IMG/VR virus record: IMGVR_UViG_3300046474_000252
Span: 1 to 27,759 of that record
Length of the DNA: 27,759 nt
Origin: a virus
Reading direction: 5' to 3' (one strand)
Shown here: piece after piece, positions 1 through 8,150 of the stretch
How positions within the stretch are numbered: the stretch's first letter is position 1
How the letters are laid out: every line of letters begins with the position of its first letter
Notes under the pieces: model-generated
The model's input: only the letters and a program-made list of their open reading frames with translations
What the model was told of the DNA's origin: nothing
Database searches by the model: none
Made by a program: the position numbers and the translations under genes

Positions 1-26
1 CTGGCCGTAATTACGATATCCGTCAT
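1..26 (-). CDS. 5' end of a phage head/tail-region protein (partial)
   Basis: Only the first eight codons (MTDIVITA) lie inside the window; the gene runs off the left edge. The ATG follows a good ribosome-binding site (AAGGA, about six bases upstream) and lies about 110 bases after the head-tail connector gene, on the same strand. The opening resembles, from memory, small structural proteins near the head-tail joining genes of rhizobial siphophages, but eight residues cannot establish a function. Confidence 0.5.
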
Positions 27-66
27 AATGGTTCCTTAGCGGCTCAGCCGCGCCTGAAAATGGAAT

Positions 67-83
67 GGCCGCTATTGGCGGCC
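67..83 (-). other. small GC-rich hairpin between structural genes
   Basis: GGCCGC and GCGGCC pair perfectly around a five-base loop, between the end of the head-tail connector gene and the start of the next. No clear T run follows on the transcribed strand, so it may be an RNA-processing or stabilising stem and not a strong terminator. A 17-codon reading frame (MSISGGLLTHGQAKGRQ) just before it has only a weak ribosome-binding site and is not called as a gene. Confidence 0.35.
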
Positions 84-138
84 CTTAGCTTGACCGTGCG
101 TGAGCAGTCCACCTGAAATTGACATGTTGGGGTGTCCT

Positions 139-708
139 CTATGCTGCCCAATCCCGATACGGCATGAGCAGCGCATCTACTGCAATTGGCAGATCGGTAA
201 TCTTGGTCTCGGTAGCCGCTTCGCGATGCTCGAACCAATGGCCGATGAGCAATAGCGCCGCCTGCTTCAGGGAAGTCGGCGCGGTCTCAAAACCAGCCGT
301 GAATTGGATTCGAACCGCGTTGGGCTCGCCGTTGGTCACTGGCCACGCGGCACCAATTGCCGGCAAGATGTAACCGCCATCCGTCACACCTTCGTCGAAA
401 GTGCGGAAAGTGGTTAGTTGCACCTCTGCACCGTCAGGTGGCGTATAGAAAACAGCCGTAACATCGATCAGCGGCGGCTTAGGAAGCCGAACTTCGCCGA
501 TCGGGAACGCTTTCAGCGTTAATTCCCATTCTTGCTCAATGACGGATCGGCCGAGCCAGTTTTTCTCGCCAGCCATCCAATCTTGAGCGGCAGCAATCAA
601 GCCGCCGATATAAGTGTCTTCATCTTCGTGGAAGATGCGAAGATGCGCCTTGGCTTCGGCCAACGACACAATCGTCGCCGCTGCCGGCGTCACAAGGCGC
701 AAACTCAT
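139..708 (-). CDS. head-tail connector protein (gp6 / phiE125 gp8-like)
   Basis: This 189-residue protein matches the gp6-like/phiE125 gp8 connector family in length and pattern. It has an N-terminal SLAEAKAHLRI segment, acidic residues leading into a helix (EDTYIGGLIAAAQDWM), a beta-rich middle built around proline pairs (LPKPPLIDV), and a C-terminal helix (LKQAALLLIGHWFEHRE). In this family the protein forms a ring under the portal that joins head and tail. It follows the capsid block and the small 61-residue gene, with only two bases between that gene's stop and this ATG. The window holds no tail gene to confirm the order further. Confidence 0.85.
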   Translation of the reverse strand: MSLRLVTPAAATIVSLAEAKAHLRIFHEDEDTYIGGLIAAAQDWMAGEKNWLGRSVIEQEWELTLKAFPIGEVRLPKPPLIDVTAVFYTPPDGAEVQLTTFRTFDEGVTDGGYILPAIGAAWPVTNGEPNAVRIQFTAGFETAPTSLKQAALLLIGHWFEHREAATETKITDLPIAVDALLMPYRDWAA

Positions 709-710
709 GG

Positions 711-896
711 CTATTTCGTCCTCTTGGCAGGCTTTTCGGCCTGCTGATCGGCGGTCGCTTCGCCAACCGCTTCAACCCATCCTTCAGCAACGAGGCCATC
801 AGCCATCGATCCGAAGTCACGCTCATCCCCGATCGACAGGTCAATGAGCGTGAAGCCGTCCTCAGAGTATGGGAACGGCTTCACAACACGGTGCAT
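711..896 (-). CDS. small conserved head-cluster protein, function unknown
   Basis: This 61-residue protein begins MHRVVKPFPYSEDGFTLIDL and ends with a charged, Lys-rich tail (AEKPAKRTK). The ATG at 896 lies one base after the TAA of the preceding gene (TAATATG), so translation is probably coupled; a TTG nine bases further upstream would add three residues. It sits between the 129-residue beta-rich protein and the head-tail connector, where many HK97-like phages of alphaproteobacteria carry a short conserved protein. No catalytic motif or membrane segment is visible. A head-completion role is inferred from position only. Confidence 0.7.
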   Translation of the reverse strand: MHRVVKPFPYSEDGFTLIDLSIGDERDFGSMADGLVAEGWVEAVGEATADQQAEKPAKRTK

Positions 897-897
897 A

Positions 898-1287
898 TTA
901 GGCAACCGGCTTGCTGCGTGCGTGCGACGTAACGACGACCGCGCCAGCGGCGATCGAGGTGCCGGACGCCAGCGTCAGAACTGGGCGGATGTACCGCTTG
1001 GCGCCGAGGTAGCCGATCTTATAGACGGTAGAAGCGGCAAGCGGGGTCGGAAGAGTGCCCTGGATCTTGGATGCGGCAACCGCCGTATAACCAGATCCAG
1101 ATACGTCCGATTCCTCGAGCGTGACGTTGAACACGCCAGCGCCGGCAATCGCACCGGTATTGATAATCACTGCGGCCGCTTCAAAGCCGGCCGTGTCGAC
1201 GCCGGTGCCAGTTGCGGTGGCGGTAAGAACGGCGGGAACGATGGAGGTCGTCACGCCAATATTGTCGTAAAGGTCTTTGGAAGCCAT
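898..1287 (-). CDS. beta-rich capsid-associated protein (possible decoration protein)
   Basis: This 129-residue protein is rich in Ala, Thr, Val and Gly, consistent with a compact beta fold. It includes a segment of the type FNVTLEESDVSGSGYTAV that recurs in proteins encoded next to HK97-type capsid genes. It lies directly downstream of the major capsid gene, beyond a strong hairpin, and has a good ribosome-binding site (AAGGAGA). Position and composition suggest a decoration or head-stabilising protein; the sequence does not prove this. It has no signal peptide, transmembrane segment or ANDN motif. Confidence 0.75.
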   Translation of the reverse strand: MASKDLYDNIGVTTSIVPAVLTATATGTGVDTAGFEAAAVIINTGAIAGAGVFNVTLEESDVSGSGYTAVAASKIQGTLPTPLAASTVYKIGYLGAKRYIRPVLTLASGTSIAAGAVVVTSHARSKPVA

Positions 1288-1314
1288 CAGGCTATCTCCT
1301 TAAAGGGTGGAAAT

Positions 1315-1335
1315 GGGCGCTCACGAAGAGCGCCC
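1315..1335 (-). terminator. strong hairpin after the major capsid gene
   Basis: GGGCGCTC and GAGCGCCC form a perfect eight-base stem around a five-base loop, starting nine bases after the capsid stop codon. The following ATTTCC is only a weak T tract. A partial terminator or a 3' stabilising stem would let the capsid mRNA accumulate above downstream messages. The next gene's ribosome-binding site begins shortly after. Confidence 0.55.
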
Positions 1336-1344
1336 GCTGTTGGC

Positions 1345-2637
1345 TTAGACCGAGCAGGTCAGCTTGCGGATTGCTTCAGCCAGGACAACCTGACCGCCGA
1401 GGCGACGGCGGAAGATGAAGCGGACGTTGCCGCTCGTTGCCTGCGTGTAAGGATCGCGGAGCATTTCCATGGCAATGCGGTCAACCAGGTTGTAACCGCG
1501 GGCGAAGTCGCCGTAAGCTACAGGCGTGGTGCCCGCGCCTTCGTTCGGCATGTCCGGAACTTCGACGTAGGGGTCGCCGTCGATCGTGTTCGGGCGGCCG
1601 AGGGCAATCCCGGGCATCCAGATATAGTTGTTCTGGCCGTCCTTCAAGCGACGTACAGAGCCGAGCGTGGTGCGGTTCAGTGCCCACGAAGCGTTGCGCG
1701 TGTAGGCGGTCTTGAGGCCGTACTTCAGCGACAGCAGGCCGTTCGCCTGGCCGGTAGCATCGGCGATCGTGGTGGCAGAGCCGGAGTTGTTGCCCGAAAC
1801 GCCAGCAGCGACAAGGAAGCCTTCCGGCTTGCCGACGCCATTGCCGGACACGAAGGCGGCGCCTTCAGCGACAGCGAACTGCTCGGTAGCTTCGAAGCTG
1901 ATTTCCGATTCCATGTTGAATGCGGAGTCTTCGAGGTTCTGGTTCGAGATATCGATCAGAGCGAAGAGCTCGTGGGTCGGGATTTCCCACATGCCGTAGC
2001 GCAGGCCGTCGGTCTCGGACTTGGTGCCCTGCTCAGCAACCCACTGCGCGGCAAACTGGCCAGTGCGCTTCGGGATCTGGATGGACTTGGAAGCGGTCTG
2101 GCGAACGCGAGCAAGCGCGCGTGCCGGAGAGATTTCCGTAACGGTCTTGATGATTTCTCGGACGTATTCAACCGGAGCAAGGTAGCCGCCAGTCGTGTCG
2201 TTGCCGACAGAAAGTGCCTTGTATTCAGCGGCGACGTCAGCGAGAGCCTTCTGCTGTTCGGTAGAGAGGTTCGGAACGCCGATCGTGTGAGCGCCGACGA
2301 CTGCACGAGCCCAGAGGTTTACCTTGGACTTTAGTTCTTCCTTGCGCTTTTCCGGATCAGACGAACCAGCGAGCGACAGGCGATTGAGCTTTTCTTCGAG
2401 CTCATCGACGTGCTTCTTTTCGTCATCGAGAGCCTTCTTGGTCTCGAGCAGTTCGGCGGTTGCCTTCTGGTTGTCCTTTTCGAACTTGTCCAGAGCGCCG
2501 TTGATGCGTTCAACCTTTTCGGAGAGGACGACGTCAGCGGCGCCCTTCTTTTCGATTTCCTTGAGGCGATTGTCGTTGGCTGCCTTGAACTCTTCGAAGG
2601 CAGACATAACCTGCTCGACGGCAGTTTTGTCAGTCAT
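1345..2637 (-). CDS. major capsid protein, HK97 family
   Basis: This 430-residue protein has the typical HK97 layout. Roughly the first 105 residues are charged and helical (a coiled-coil delta/scaffolding domain rich in Glu and Lys). The capsid fold follows, with signatures such as GGYLAPVEYVREIIKTV, a Trp-containing N-arm, and GNVRFIFRRRLGGQVVLAEA near the end. The prohead protease encoded just upstream is expected to remove the delta domain during maturation. The start is fixed by AGGAGACC before ATG. An ANDN tetrapeptide lies near residues 20-23, inside the part predicted to be cleaved off. The family call is secure; the cleavage site was not determined. Confidence 0.95.
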   Translation of the reverse strand: MTDKTAVEQVMSAFEEFKAANDNRLKEIEKKGAADVVLSEKVERINGALDKFEKDNQKATAELLETKKALDDEKKHVDELEEKLNRLSLAGSSDPEKRKEELKSKVNLWARAVVGAHTIGVPNLSTEQQKALADVAAEYKALSVGNDTTGGYLAPVEYVREIIKTVTEISPARALARVRQTASKSIQIPKRTGQFAAQWVAEQGTKSETDGLRYGMWEIPTHELFALIDISNQNLEDSAFNMESEISFEATEQFAVAEGAAFVSGNGVGKPEGFLVAAGVSGNNSGSATTIADATGQANGLLSLKYGLKTAYTRNASWALNRTTLGSVRRLKDGQNNYIWMPGIALGRPNTIDGDPYVEVPDMPNEGAGTTPVAYGDFARGYNLVDRIAMEMLRDPYTQATSGNVRFIFRRRLGGQVVLAEAIRKLTCSV

Positions 2638-2680
2638 GGTGGTCTCCTGGTGATGTGGTGTGGTTAAGAGCGTGCCGCCG

Positions 2681-3418
2681 CTAGGCGATCAGCGCCTTGA
2701 TGCGCTCCGCCAGCCCGGTAAGCTCGGCGTCGCTCTTGATTGCCGCTTCGTCCTCATCACGAGGATCCGTTTCCGGCTCTGCTTCGTCGCGAAGCAGTAT
2801 GCTTTTGAAGACTGCAACAGCTTTCACGCTGTCTGCCCGCGACAAACCTGCATCTCGCAGGCCGTCTTCGATTTCTCGCGGATTAAGTTCGGATTTCACG
2901 CTCAGAACGCGCGCCTTTCCGTTCATTGGGAACGTCACGAGGCTGCATTCCAGCAGATCGACCGCCTTCAGCGTGCGCCGCGGCTCAGTTGGAGTGCTGC
3001 GAAGCGTCCATTCCTTGGCTCGGTAGCCGATGGAAAGCCCTGAAATCGCCGGCCGTGGCTTCATTTTCAGAAGCTCGTAAACCTCGCGGCCGCGCTCCGT
3101 ATTGGCAAGTTTTCCTTCGACATAGAGGCCAATATCGTCCTCTTTCATCTCGGTCCACACGCCAATCGGGGTCATTTGGCTGCCATAAACGCCATGCTGA
3201 GACAGCATTGCAGGCCAGATTCCCGTCGATTTCGCCGCTTTGATCGTTTCTGCGAACGCACCCTTCAAAATCAGGTCGTCGCCGGCGTCGACGTTATTAA
3301 ACACCGCGCCGTAGCCAGAAAACGTCATTTCACCGTCAGATGCGGTGATATCGGCGACTTTTAGTTCGCCAAGGCCAAAACTGCGGTGCTCAATGGCACC
3401 AACACCTTTATTCGTCAT
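2681..3418 (-). CDS. prohead protease, HK97 family (peptidase S78)
   Basis: This 245-residue protein fits the HK97 prohead protease family. It has the FSGYGAVFNNVDAGDD opening, LKGAF, a catalytic-type His in LSQHG (about residue 75), and the serine motif SGLSIGY (residues 126-132). The later VDLLECSLVTFPMN segment is also typical. The enzyme cleaves the capsid scaffolding domain during prohead maturation. The ATG overlaps the portal stop by four bases (ATGA), the usual portal-protease-capsid order. The last 70 or so residues are an acidic and basic helical extension that may interact with scaffold. Confidence 0.95.
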   Translation of the reverse strand: MTNKGVGAIEHRSFGLGELKVADITASDGEMTFSGYGAVFNNVDAGDDLILKGAFAETIKAAKSTGIWPAMLSQHGVYGSQMTPIGVWTEMKEDDIGLYVEGKLANTERGREVYELLKMKPRPAISGLSIGYRAKEWTLRSTPTEPRRTLKAVDLLECSLVTFPMNGKARVLSVKSELNPREIEDGLRDAGLSRADSVKAVAVFKSILLRDEAEPETDPRDEDEAAIKSDAELTGLAERIKALIA

Positions 3419-4659
3419 GTTTTTGGATCCTGTCGGCCGTCCTGCGGCTTATTCGGCGCAGGAGCGCCGCCAACACTGGTCGGTTTTGGCAGTTCGTCAC
3501 CACCGGCAATCGGATTCATGTCCTCGAGAGCGCGTATTTCGTTCGGCGTCATCCAGGCAGGCGAGCCGCCAGAGCCCAGCGCCTTCGAATAGAACTCGCT
3601 TCGGTCCTTCGCGGCGCCTTTCAAAAGGCCATTCGCGTTGAATTTCGCGCAGAAACCTTCATCTTCGTCACCGTCCAGCAGATTAGCATCGATCGATTCC
3701 TCGATACGGCGCCACCAAGGGCCAAGCGTATGGACAACGTGCGCCAGAAACACCTGCTCGGCGCTGGCAAAGGTCATTGCCTGACCGGCGTGGCCGATCA
3801 TCTGGGGAAATACGCCAAACGACTGGCAAACCTGCTCGGTTTGGAACTTTCGCGTTTCCAGATGTTGGGCATCAACGCCCGTCATCGTCTGTTGGGTCCA
3901 TTTGAACCCGGAATCGATGACAAATGGCTTATGCTTGTTCGCTCCACCGATTTGCGCGGCGATCCAAGCTTGAATCTTCTTGTATTGGTCCGGATCGAGC
4001 TTCTGATCGGTAGAATATGTGCCCGCCGCCTGCAAACCGTTGGAATGCATCTCGGCTTGCGTGTTCTCGGTGGCGATCGTCAGGCCGATTGCCTCACGAG
4101 CCTGCCGAACAGCGTCCAGGCCCCGCCAAGTATCCCACGAAGGGCCTTTGACGTGCCAGATCAACGACTGTGGAAGCTCCATAGTGCGGCCATCGAGGCC
4201 GCTCACGCGATATGTCAACGAATAATCGTTGTTGCGGGTGATTGTCACCGAGCCAGGGTCGATCGGAATCAGTTCCTTGACCTTGCCGCGTACTAGGTTC
4301 TTGTAGAAAAATGCGTTGCCAGTGAGGGCAACGTGGAAAATCATGGTCTCGAGAAGCTCGAACGCGGTCATCCACTGGTTAGGACGACGGTTCAAGACCT
4401 TATAGAGCGGGTGGTCTAGCGCAGGTGTTCCACCCTTCCCGTTCGGGAGTTCCTTCATGACCTGCAACGGCACCTGTGCAACACCGTTCGCTATGACGCG
4501 AAGGCATGCAAAAACGGTGCTAACGTCCAGCGCGCGCTCCCAAGAGACCGAAACACCGGCCTTGGACTGACGCGAGCCGAACCAATCGAGCCAAACAGGG
4601 TCAAACGACACCGATTTCGCTTCGGTGTCGCGACGAAGCAATCTATTCCAGATACCCAT
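3415..4659 (-). CDS. portal protein, HK97 family
   Basis: The 414-residue product matches the HK97-type portal family: MGIWNRLL start, then DVSTVFACLRVIANGVAQVPLQV, LNRRPNQWMTAFELLETMIFHVALTGNAFFYK, and LIWHVKGPSWDTWRGLDAVRQAREAI. In the virion twelve copies would form the DNA entry channel at one capsid vertex and dock the terminase. AAGGA lies upstream of the ATG, and the gene ends in an ATGA overlap with the protease. The C-terminal PNKPQDGRQDPKT tail is proline-rich and probably disordered. Confidence 0.95.
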   Translation of the reverse strand: MGIWNRLLRRDTEAKSVSFDPVWLDWFGSRQSKAGVSVSWERALDVSTVFACLRVIANGVAQVPLQVMKELPNGKGGTPALDHPLYKVLNRRPNQWMTAFELLETMIFHVALTGNAFFYKNLVRGKVKELIPIDPGSVTITRNNDYSLTYRVSGLDGRTMELPQSLIWHVKGPSWDTWRGLDAVRQAREAIGLTIATENTQAEMHSNGLQAAGTYSTDQKLDPDQYKKIQAWIAAQIGGANKHKPFVIDSGFKWTQQTMTGVDAQHLETRKFQTEQVCQSFGVFPQMIGHAGQAMTFASAEQVFLAHVVHTLGPWWRRIEESIDANLLDGDEDEGFCAKFNANGLLKGAAKDRSEFYSKALGSGGSPAWMTPNEIRALEDMNPIAGGDELPKPTSVGGAPAPNKPQDGRQDPKT

Positions 4660-4674
4660 CCGGCATTCCTTGTT

Positions 4675-6360
4675 TTAGTATTGCTGGTTGGGATCGAGTA
4701 CCTCCCAGAAAGACTGAGTATTGCGCGCTTCCGGGTTACGACTCATCAATATCGCGGCGTTGAATACCGCAACGAGTGGATCGATCTTTGCTCTGCCTGC
4801 CGTCTGCTTCGTAATGAGGACGGCGCCGCCTCTGACTTCCGTCTTGGCATTTCCGACGCACCAATTCATTAGGCGAGATCCTGAATGCCAGAACGTTCTG
4901 TTCTTCAGCTTGATTTCGATCCCCCAAGACGCAGGCGAAAGTGCCGCCCCCTGCCGAATCGCCGTTAGAACGTCGCCCTCAATGCCGCGCGTCGACAACT
5001 CATCAACGAGCGCGCCGATCCCGAACGGATCGAGGCCAACGCCGTGGACATCCGGCAGCAGTCCTGATGCTTTCACCTTCTCCACGATAGTCGCGGCATC
5101 GGTGAGCGGCTTGAGCGCGTCACTGCAAATTACCAGATCCTGATCTTTAGCAAAGTCAGCAAGCGCTGAGGCTATATCTTTTCGCCTGGTGAGCACGTCG
5201 TCGTGTGCCCACGCCTTAGTCCAGCAAAGCCAGTCACGGGTGTTCTTGTCCCGGCCAATTACGGCAAGGCCGAACAAGTCGTCCAAGCCGCCACCGTCGA
5301 TGCCAACCGTCACCACTTCCGAGCGGTCAAGAAGAGCTTCTAGCGTCAATTCAGACGCTCCGCCTTCCCAGTAGTTGGCGCCAGGCCAACGATCGGCGCG
5401 AAGGTTTAGCCCGATCTCTACATTCAGGTGCTTCGAAAGAAACACCTGCTTTGTGTCGCCGTCGCCAGAGAGGACCTTGCGAAGTTCGTCCTCTAGCCAC
5501 TCTTTGCTTACCGACCGCCCCATATTCGGGTTGGTGATGTAGAAATTCTCCGGCTGAAGGTATTCTTCCTTCTCGACCATCTGCCTCGGAAACTCATACA
5601 GAACCCCGAGGCTCTTTGGATCGTCGATCACGCCGTCTCTAACGGATCGGTAGTACTCAAGCTTCTGCTTGAACACACCAGCAGGCGGTGCATCCGATTG
5701 CGTCGACAGGTAGATGACGAAGCCCTCGGGCCTCGACACAAGGCCGCCCGTTGCTTCGCGGAGCATCGCGTCAGCATTCTCCTTCTTGCCGAAGAGCCAG
5801 AGCTCGTCGACGAGGACAAACGCAGCCTTTTTGCCGGATACGGTATCGTTGTCCGCAGCCACTACCTTTAGCGTGGCGCCGGTCTTCCTATGCTTGATCG
5901 TGCGATAGTGATCCTGAACATGCATCATGTCCTTAAGGATCGGATCCGCTCGGATCATGTCGGAGGCAGGCTTGTAAGCGTTATCCGCAACTTCCTTGGT
6001 TGGCGCCAGGATCAGGATTTCTGACGACTGCCGCCAGTTCCGAATAAGGGCCGTGACCATGATGCCGGCCGCGAGCGTGGACTTTGAGTTTTTCTTGCTG
6101 ATCAGCAGAAAGAACTCACGGATCAGGCGCTTGCCTGTCGATGTATCGTAGGCGCCAAAAATCGCCGCCACAAAGTCAAACACCCACTCCTCGCAAGCCT
6201 CACCGAAGGTTGGCTGGCCTGGGGCATCGACAATGCGGAGCGATTTGAATACGGCGAGCGCCGCAGCGGCCTCTTCGGAGTAAAGAGGCGCAGGAACGAT
6301 AGATTCACCAGCGACGATGCGCTCTTCCCAATCGGGGCACGCTGTCGTCCACTGCATCAT
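4675..6360 (-). CDS. terL: terminase large subunit (ATPase-nuclease)
   Basis: This 561-residue protein is a terminase_1/HK97-type large subunit. The ATPase half has a Walker A-like loop (SKKNSKST, about residues 88-95) and a Walker B segment (FVLVDE, about 181-186) followed by a coupling-like STQSD. The nuclease half starts near residue 350 with [20 protein letters not shown], where Asp355 is the likely first metal ligand. It pumps DNA into the prohead and cuts concatemers. The tandem ATGATG start overlaps the stop of the small subunit gene. The portal gene follows 15 bases after its stop. Confidence 0.95.
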   Translation of the reverse strand: MMQWTTACPDWEERIVAGESIVPAPLYSEEAAAALAVFKSLRIVDAPGQPTFGEACEEWVFDFVAAIFGAYDTSTGKRLIREFFLLISKKNSKSTLAAGIMVTALIRNWRQSSEILILAPTKEVADNAYKPASDMIRADPILKDMMHVQDHYRTIKHRKTGATLKVVAADNDTVSGKKAAFVLVDELWLFGKKENADAMLREATGGLVSRPEGFVIYLSTQSDAPPAGVFKQKLEYYRSVRDGVIDDPKSLGVLYEFPRQMVEKEEYLQPENFYITNPNMGRSVSKEWLEDELRKVLSGDGDTKQVFLSKHLNVEIGLNLRADRWPGANYWEGGASELTLEALLDRSEVVTVGIDGGGLDDLFGLAVIGRDKNTRDWLCWTKAWAHDDVLTRRKDIASALADFAKDQDLVICSDALKPLTDAATIVEKVKASGLLPDVHGVGLDPFGIGALVDELSTRGIEGDVLTAIRQGAALSPASWGIEIKLKNRTFWHSGSRLMNWCVGNAKTEVRGGAVLITKQTAGRAKIDPLVAVFNAAILMSRNPEARNTQSFWEVLDPNQQY

Positions 6361-6680
6361 CCAACCTTCGGCGGCGCCGGTACGGCGAACCTGCTATCTT
6401 CGGCCAGGCGTTCGGCCTCGGCCTGGGCCTGTTCTTTCTTACCACCAGCCGCGTCTGCAGCCTTGGCGTGGACATACGGAGCCGCGGCAACCGCCATGCG
6501 GTCTCGGCGTTCGCTGTCCGCGTCCTCGCTGTTCATAACAGTGAGCATGTAGTCGAGCGGCGTCATGCCCGACTTTCGGGCCGCCTTCTTGATGTCCGGC
6601 GCAACCTTGATTGGTTGTGCCTTCGGGGCTTTCGCGCCTTTGGGGCGCCCTGCCCCAGCACGAAATCCGCCGCTGGCCAT
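6357..6680 (-). CDS. terS: terminase small subunit
   Basis: This 107-residue protein lies directly upstream of the large terminase gene and overlaps it. It begins [19 protein letters not shown], the basic Gly/Arg-rich opening common to small terminases. It continues with [12 protein letters not shown] and [18 protein letters not shown], a pattern shared by small terminases of many alphaproteobacterial phages. It would recognise the packaging site and recruit TerL. The middle is helical and the C-terminus is Ala/Glu-rich. Position and sequence pattern agree, although small terminases diverge quickly. Confidence 0.88.
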   Translation of the reverse strand: MASGGFRAGAGRPKGAKAPKAQPIKVAPDIKKAARKSGMTPLDYMLTVMNSEDADSERRDRMAVAAAPYVHAKAADAAGGKKEQAQAEAERLAEDSRFAVPAPPKVG

Positions 6681-6788
6681 GGCCGTTCAACCTCACATAA
6701 AAAATCAAAGATCGGAATTTTAGTTGCGCATGAGGGGGACGCGGGTTCGTCGGCCGGCAGGGTTCCGAACTTTTGACCCCCGGTGGGG
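6681..6788. other. noncoding gap before terS; candidate packaging (cos) region
   Basis: This 108-base gap separates the packaging HNH gene from terS. It has an AT-rich stretch next to terS and, right after the HNH stop, an inverted repeat GACCCC-CGGT-GGGGTC (about 6775-6790). In cos phages of HK97 type the cohesive-end site usually lies close to the HNH/terS genes. No cos overhang can be identified without the genome ends, so the role is an inference from position. Confidence 0.3.
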
Positions 6789-7148
6789 TCACCACCAGAC
6801 GCCAGTCGGCTCCGCCTGCTCTTCCCTCTGCTTCTCTTTCGAGTGGCATTCTTCGCAAAGGCACCACAGATTGCCCCGATCCAAGAACAACTGCGGATCC
6901 CCACGATGTGGCTTGCGATGGTCAGCAACCAGCTTCGATGTATCGCCCTCTAGCTTGCCGCACATCTGGCAAGTGAACATCGCTTCGACGAGTACATCCC
7001 ATCTCATCGATCTCCATCTCTTCAGACCATACCACTTGCGCCAGGGCGCGCGCTGTGCGCGCTCTTGGTCCCGCGTCAGTGGCGCTGCCTTGCCGATGGT
7101 TGTTGGTGCGGACGATAGGCGAGGCTTAAGCGATGTTAGCTTGGTCAT
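6789..7148 (-). CDS. HNH endonuclease of the DNA-packaging module
   Basis: This 119-residue protein has a compact HNH fold: CQMC (C60, C63), the core VADHRKPHRGDP (D76, H77), NLWCLCEECH (N93, C98, C101, H102). The pattern matches HNH proteins encoded beside terminase genes in HK97-type cos phages, which are required for specific cos cleavage (HK97 gp74 is the known example). The ATG at 7148 overlaps the upstream TGA by four bases and has AAAGG upstream; an earlier in-frame start lies inside the previous gene and is less likely. It is probably a packaging factor, not a homing enzyme. Confidence 0.87.
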   Translation of the reverse strand: MTKLTSLKPRLSSAPTTIGKAAPLTRDQERAQRAPWRKWYGLKRWRSMRWDVLVEAMFTCQMCGKLEGDTSKLVADHRKPHRGDPQLFLDRGNLWCLCEECHSKEKQREEQAEPTGVWW

Positions 7149-7972
7149 GCTACCTTTGAAAACAGGCTTGGCTGAGCAGGCGGCGTATTGCCCTTGAAAG
7201 CGTTGCACTTCCTGCATGCGCACTGCGTATTTAAGTAGCTGTGCGCGCCACCCAAGCTAAGCGGCATGATGTGATCAAGCTCTGGAGCCCTGTCATCATA
7301 TGTGCCACGCAGCTTCCGTGGCGTCTTCACACCGCATATCTGACATGTCCACTTATCTCGGTCGAATACCTTGTTTGGATCAACCACCTCAACGAACGCT
7401 GCCCTGAGGCGGGCTCGCTCTTTATGGCCAGCCTTGCGACCATGATTTCTTCTTCCGCATTTTGCGGAGCAATATACGGACCTGAAGTCACCGTACGATG
7501 TGGTAAAAGTCTCGCCACACTCGGCGCAAGTTATGGGAGAATGATCGCGGTTGTCATTGGCTGCGTTAAGCTGCTTCGCCCTAACGCTCTCTTTTTCTGC
7601 CCTGCAACGATCAGAGCAGAACTTCGAAGTTGTCGTCTTTGCGGTGAACCAAGAGACGCACACATCGCAACGCTTCTTTAGAACCACAAATTGGACAGGA
7701 GCCGAGATAGCTGCCCTGTCTCGATAATTCTCAAATGCGCAATCACGACTACAGAACCTAGTTCTGTCAGTTCGCTTTGGCTTGAACACTACCTTGCACT
7801 GTTCACACTCGTAGTCCGCCTTGACAGTGTACTTTGCCGTAGCGACAGCGCGCTGGCACTTTTCGGAGCAATACTTCTGCCCATGCCTTGGCTTAGCAAT
7901 AGTTGCGTCGCACTTGGCGCAACGCAGAACATTATCGTTGGCAGCAACAGGGCCGCCGAATAGTGCATCCAT
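7145..7972 (-). CDS. zinc-finger HNH endonuclease (homing type)
   Basis: This protein of about 275 residues carries a series of Cys-pair zinc-ribbon modules (CAKC...KYCSEKC, CEQC...RFCSRDC, CDVC...KFCSDRC, CAEC...VYCSAKC). A C-terminal HNH domain follows: WTCQICG, ELDHIMPLSLGG, NTQCACRKCN. This layout suits a free-standing homing or group I-like endonuclease with DNA-reading fingers. Two ANDN tetrapeptides occur, one near the N-terminus and one between finger modules. The C-terminus PAQPSLFSKVA resembles a sliding-clamp-binding peptide. The start could be ATG 7972 or the TTG at 7975, which is better spaced from AAGGAG. Its stop overlaps the packaging HNH gene. Confidence 0.85.
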   Translation of the reverse strand: MDALFGGPVAANDNVLRCAKCDATIAKPRHGQKYCSEKCQRAVATAKYTVKADYECEQCKVVFKPKRTDRTRFCSRDCAFENYRDRAAISAPVQFVVLKKRCDVCVSWFTAKTTTSKFCSDRCRAEKESVRAKQLNAANDNRDHSPITCAECGETFTTSYGDFRSVYCSAKCGRRNHGRKAGHKERARLRAAFVEVVDPNKVFDRDKWTCQICGVKTPRKLRGTYDDRAPELDHIMPLSLGGAHSYLNTQCACRKCNAFKGNTPPAQPSLFSKVA

Positions 7973-8006
7973 CAAGGTCTCGACTCCTTGCCGACCTCAT
8001 GTTGAA

Positions 8007-8032
8007 AGCGGGTGAGCCGAAGCCCACCCGCT
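8007..8032 (-). terminator. strong UUCG-type hairpin between tRNA and HNH genes
   Basis: Two eleven-base arms (one G-U pair) close a TTCG tetraloop on the minus strand: AGCGGGTGGGC, TTCG, GCTCACCCGCT. A short TTTCAA follows. It lies between the tRNA-Thr gene and the HNH gene, so it may end the tRNA transcript or limit read-through into the late genes. The weak T tract makes an RNA-processing stem possible. Confidence 0.6.
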
Positions 8033-8080
8033 ACAGATCAGCGCAAGAGGTCGAGAATTGCGCCGATACATTGAATTGAA

Positions 8081-8150
8081 GCCGCCACCAGGATTTGAAC
8101 CCGAACCAACCGGATACAAGCCGGACACGCTACCGTTACGCCATGGCGGC
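8081..8150 (-). tRNA. tRNA-Thr (anticodon UGU)
   Basis: The minus strand folds as a complete cloverleaf of 70 bases. The acceptor stem is GCCGCCA/TGGCGGC, a perfect seven pairs. The D arm has the AACGGTA loop and two wobble pairs. The anticodon arm CCGG-CTTGTAT-CCGG places TGT in the canonical C-T-anticodon-A-T loop. The T arm has loop TTCAAAT. One T-T mismatch closes the anticodon stem. The discriminator base would be T at 8080, and the CCA end is not encoded. It would read ACA threonine codons. Phages often carry tRNAs; the T-T mismatch and wobble D stem leave some chance that it is decayed. Confidence 0.78.

Noticed and set aside
844-2334. Plus-strand open frame of 496 codons
   Set aside because: It runs antisense across the capsid gene and its neighbour; its Arg/Gly/Val-rich translation mirrors G/C-biased codons of the real genes. 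No ribosome-binding site or protein family pattern is seen.
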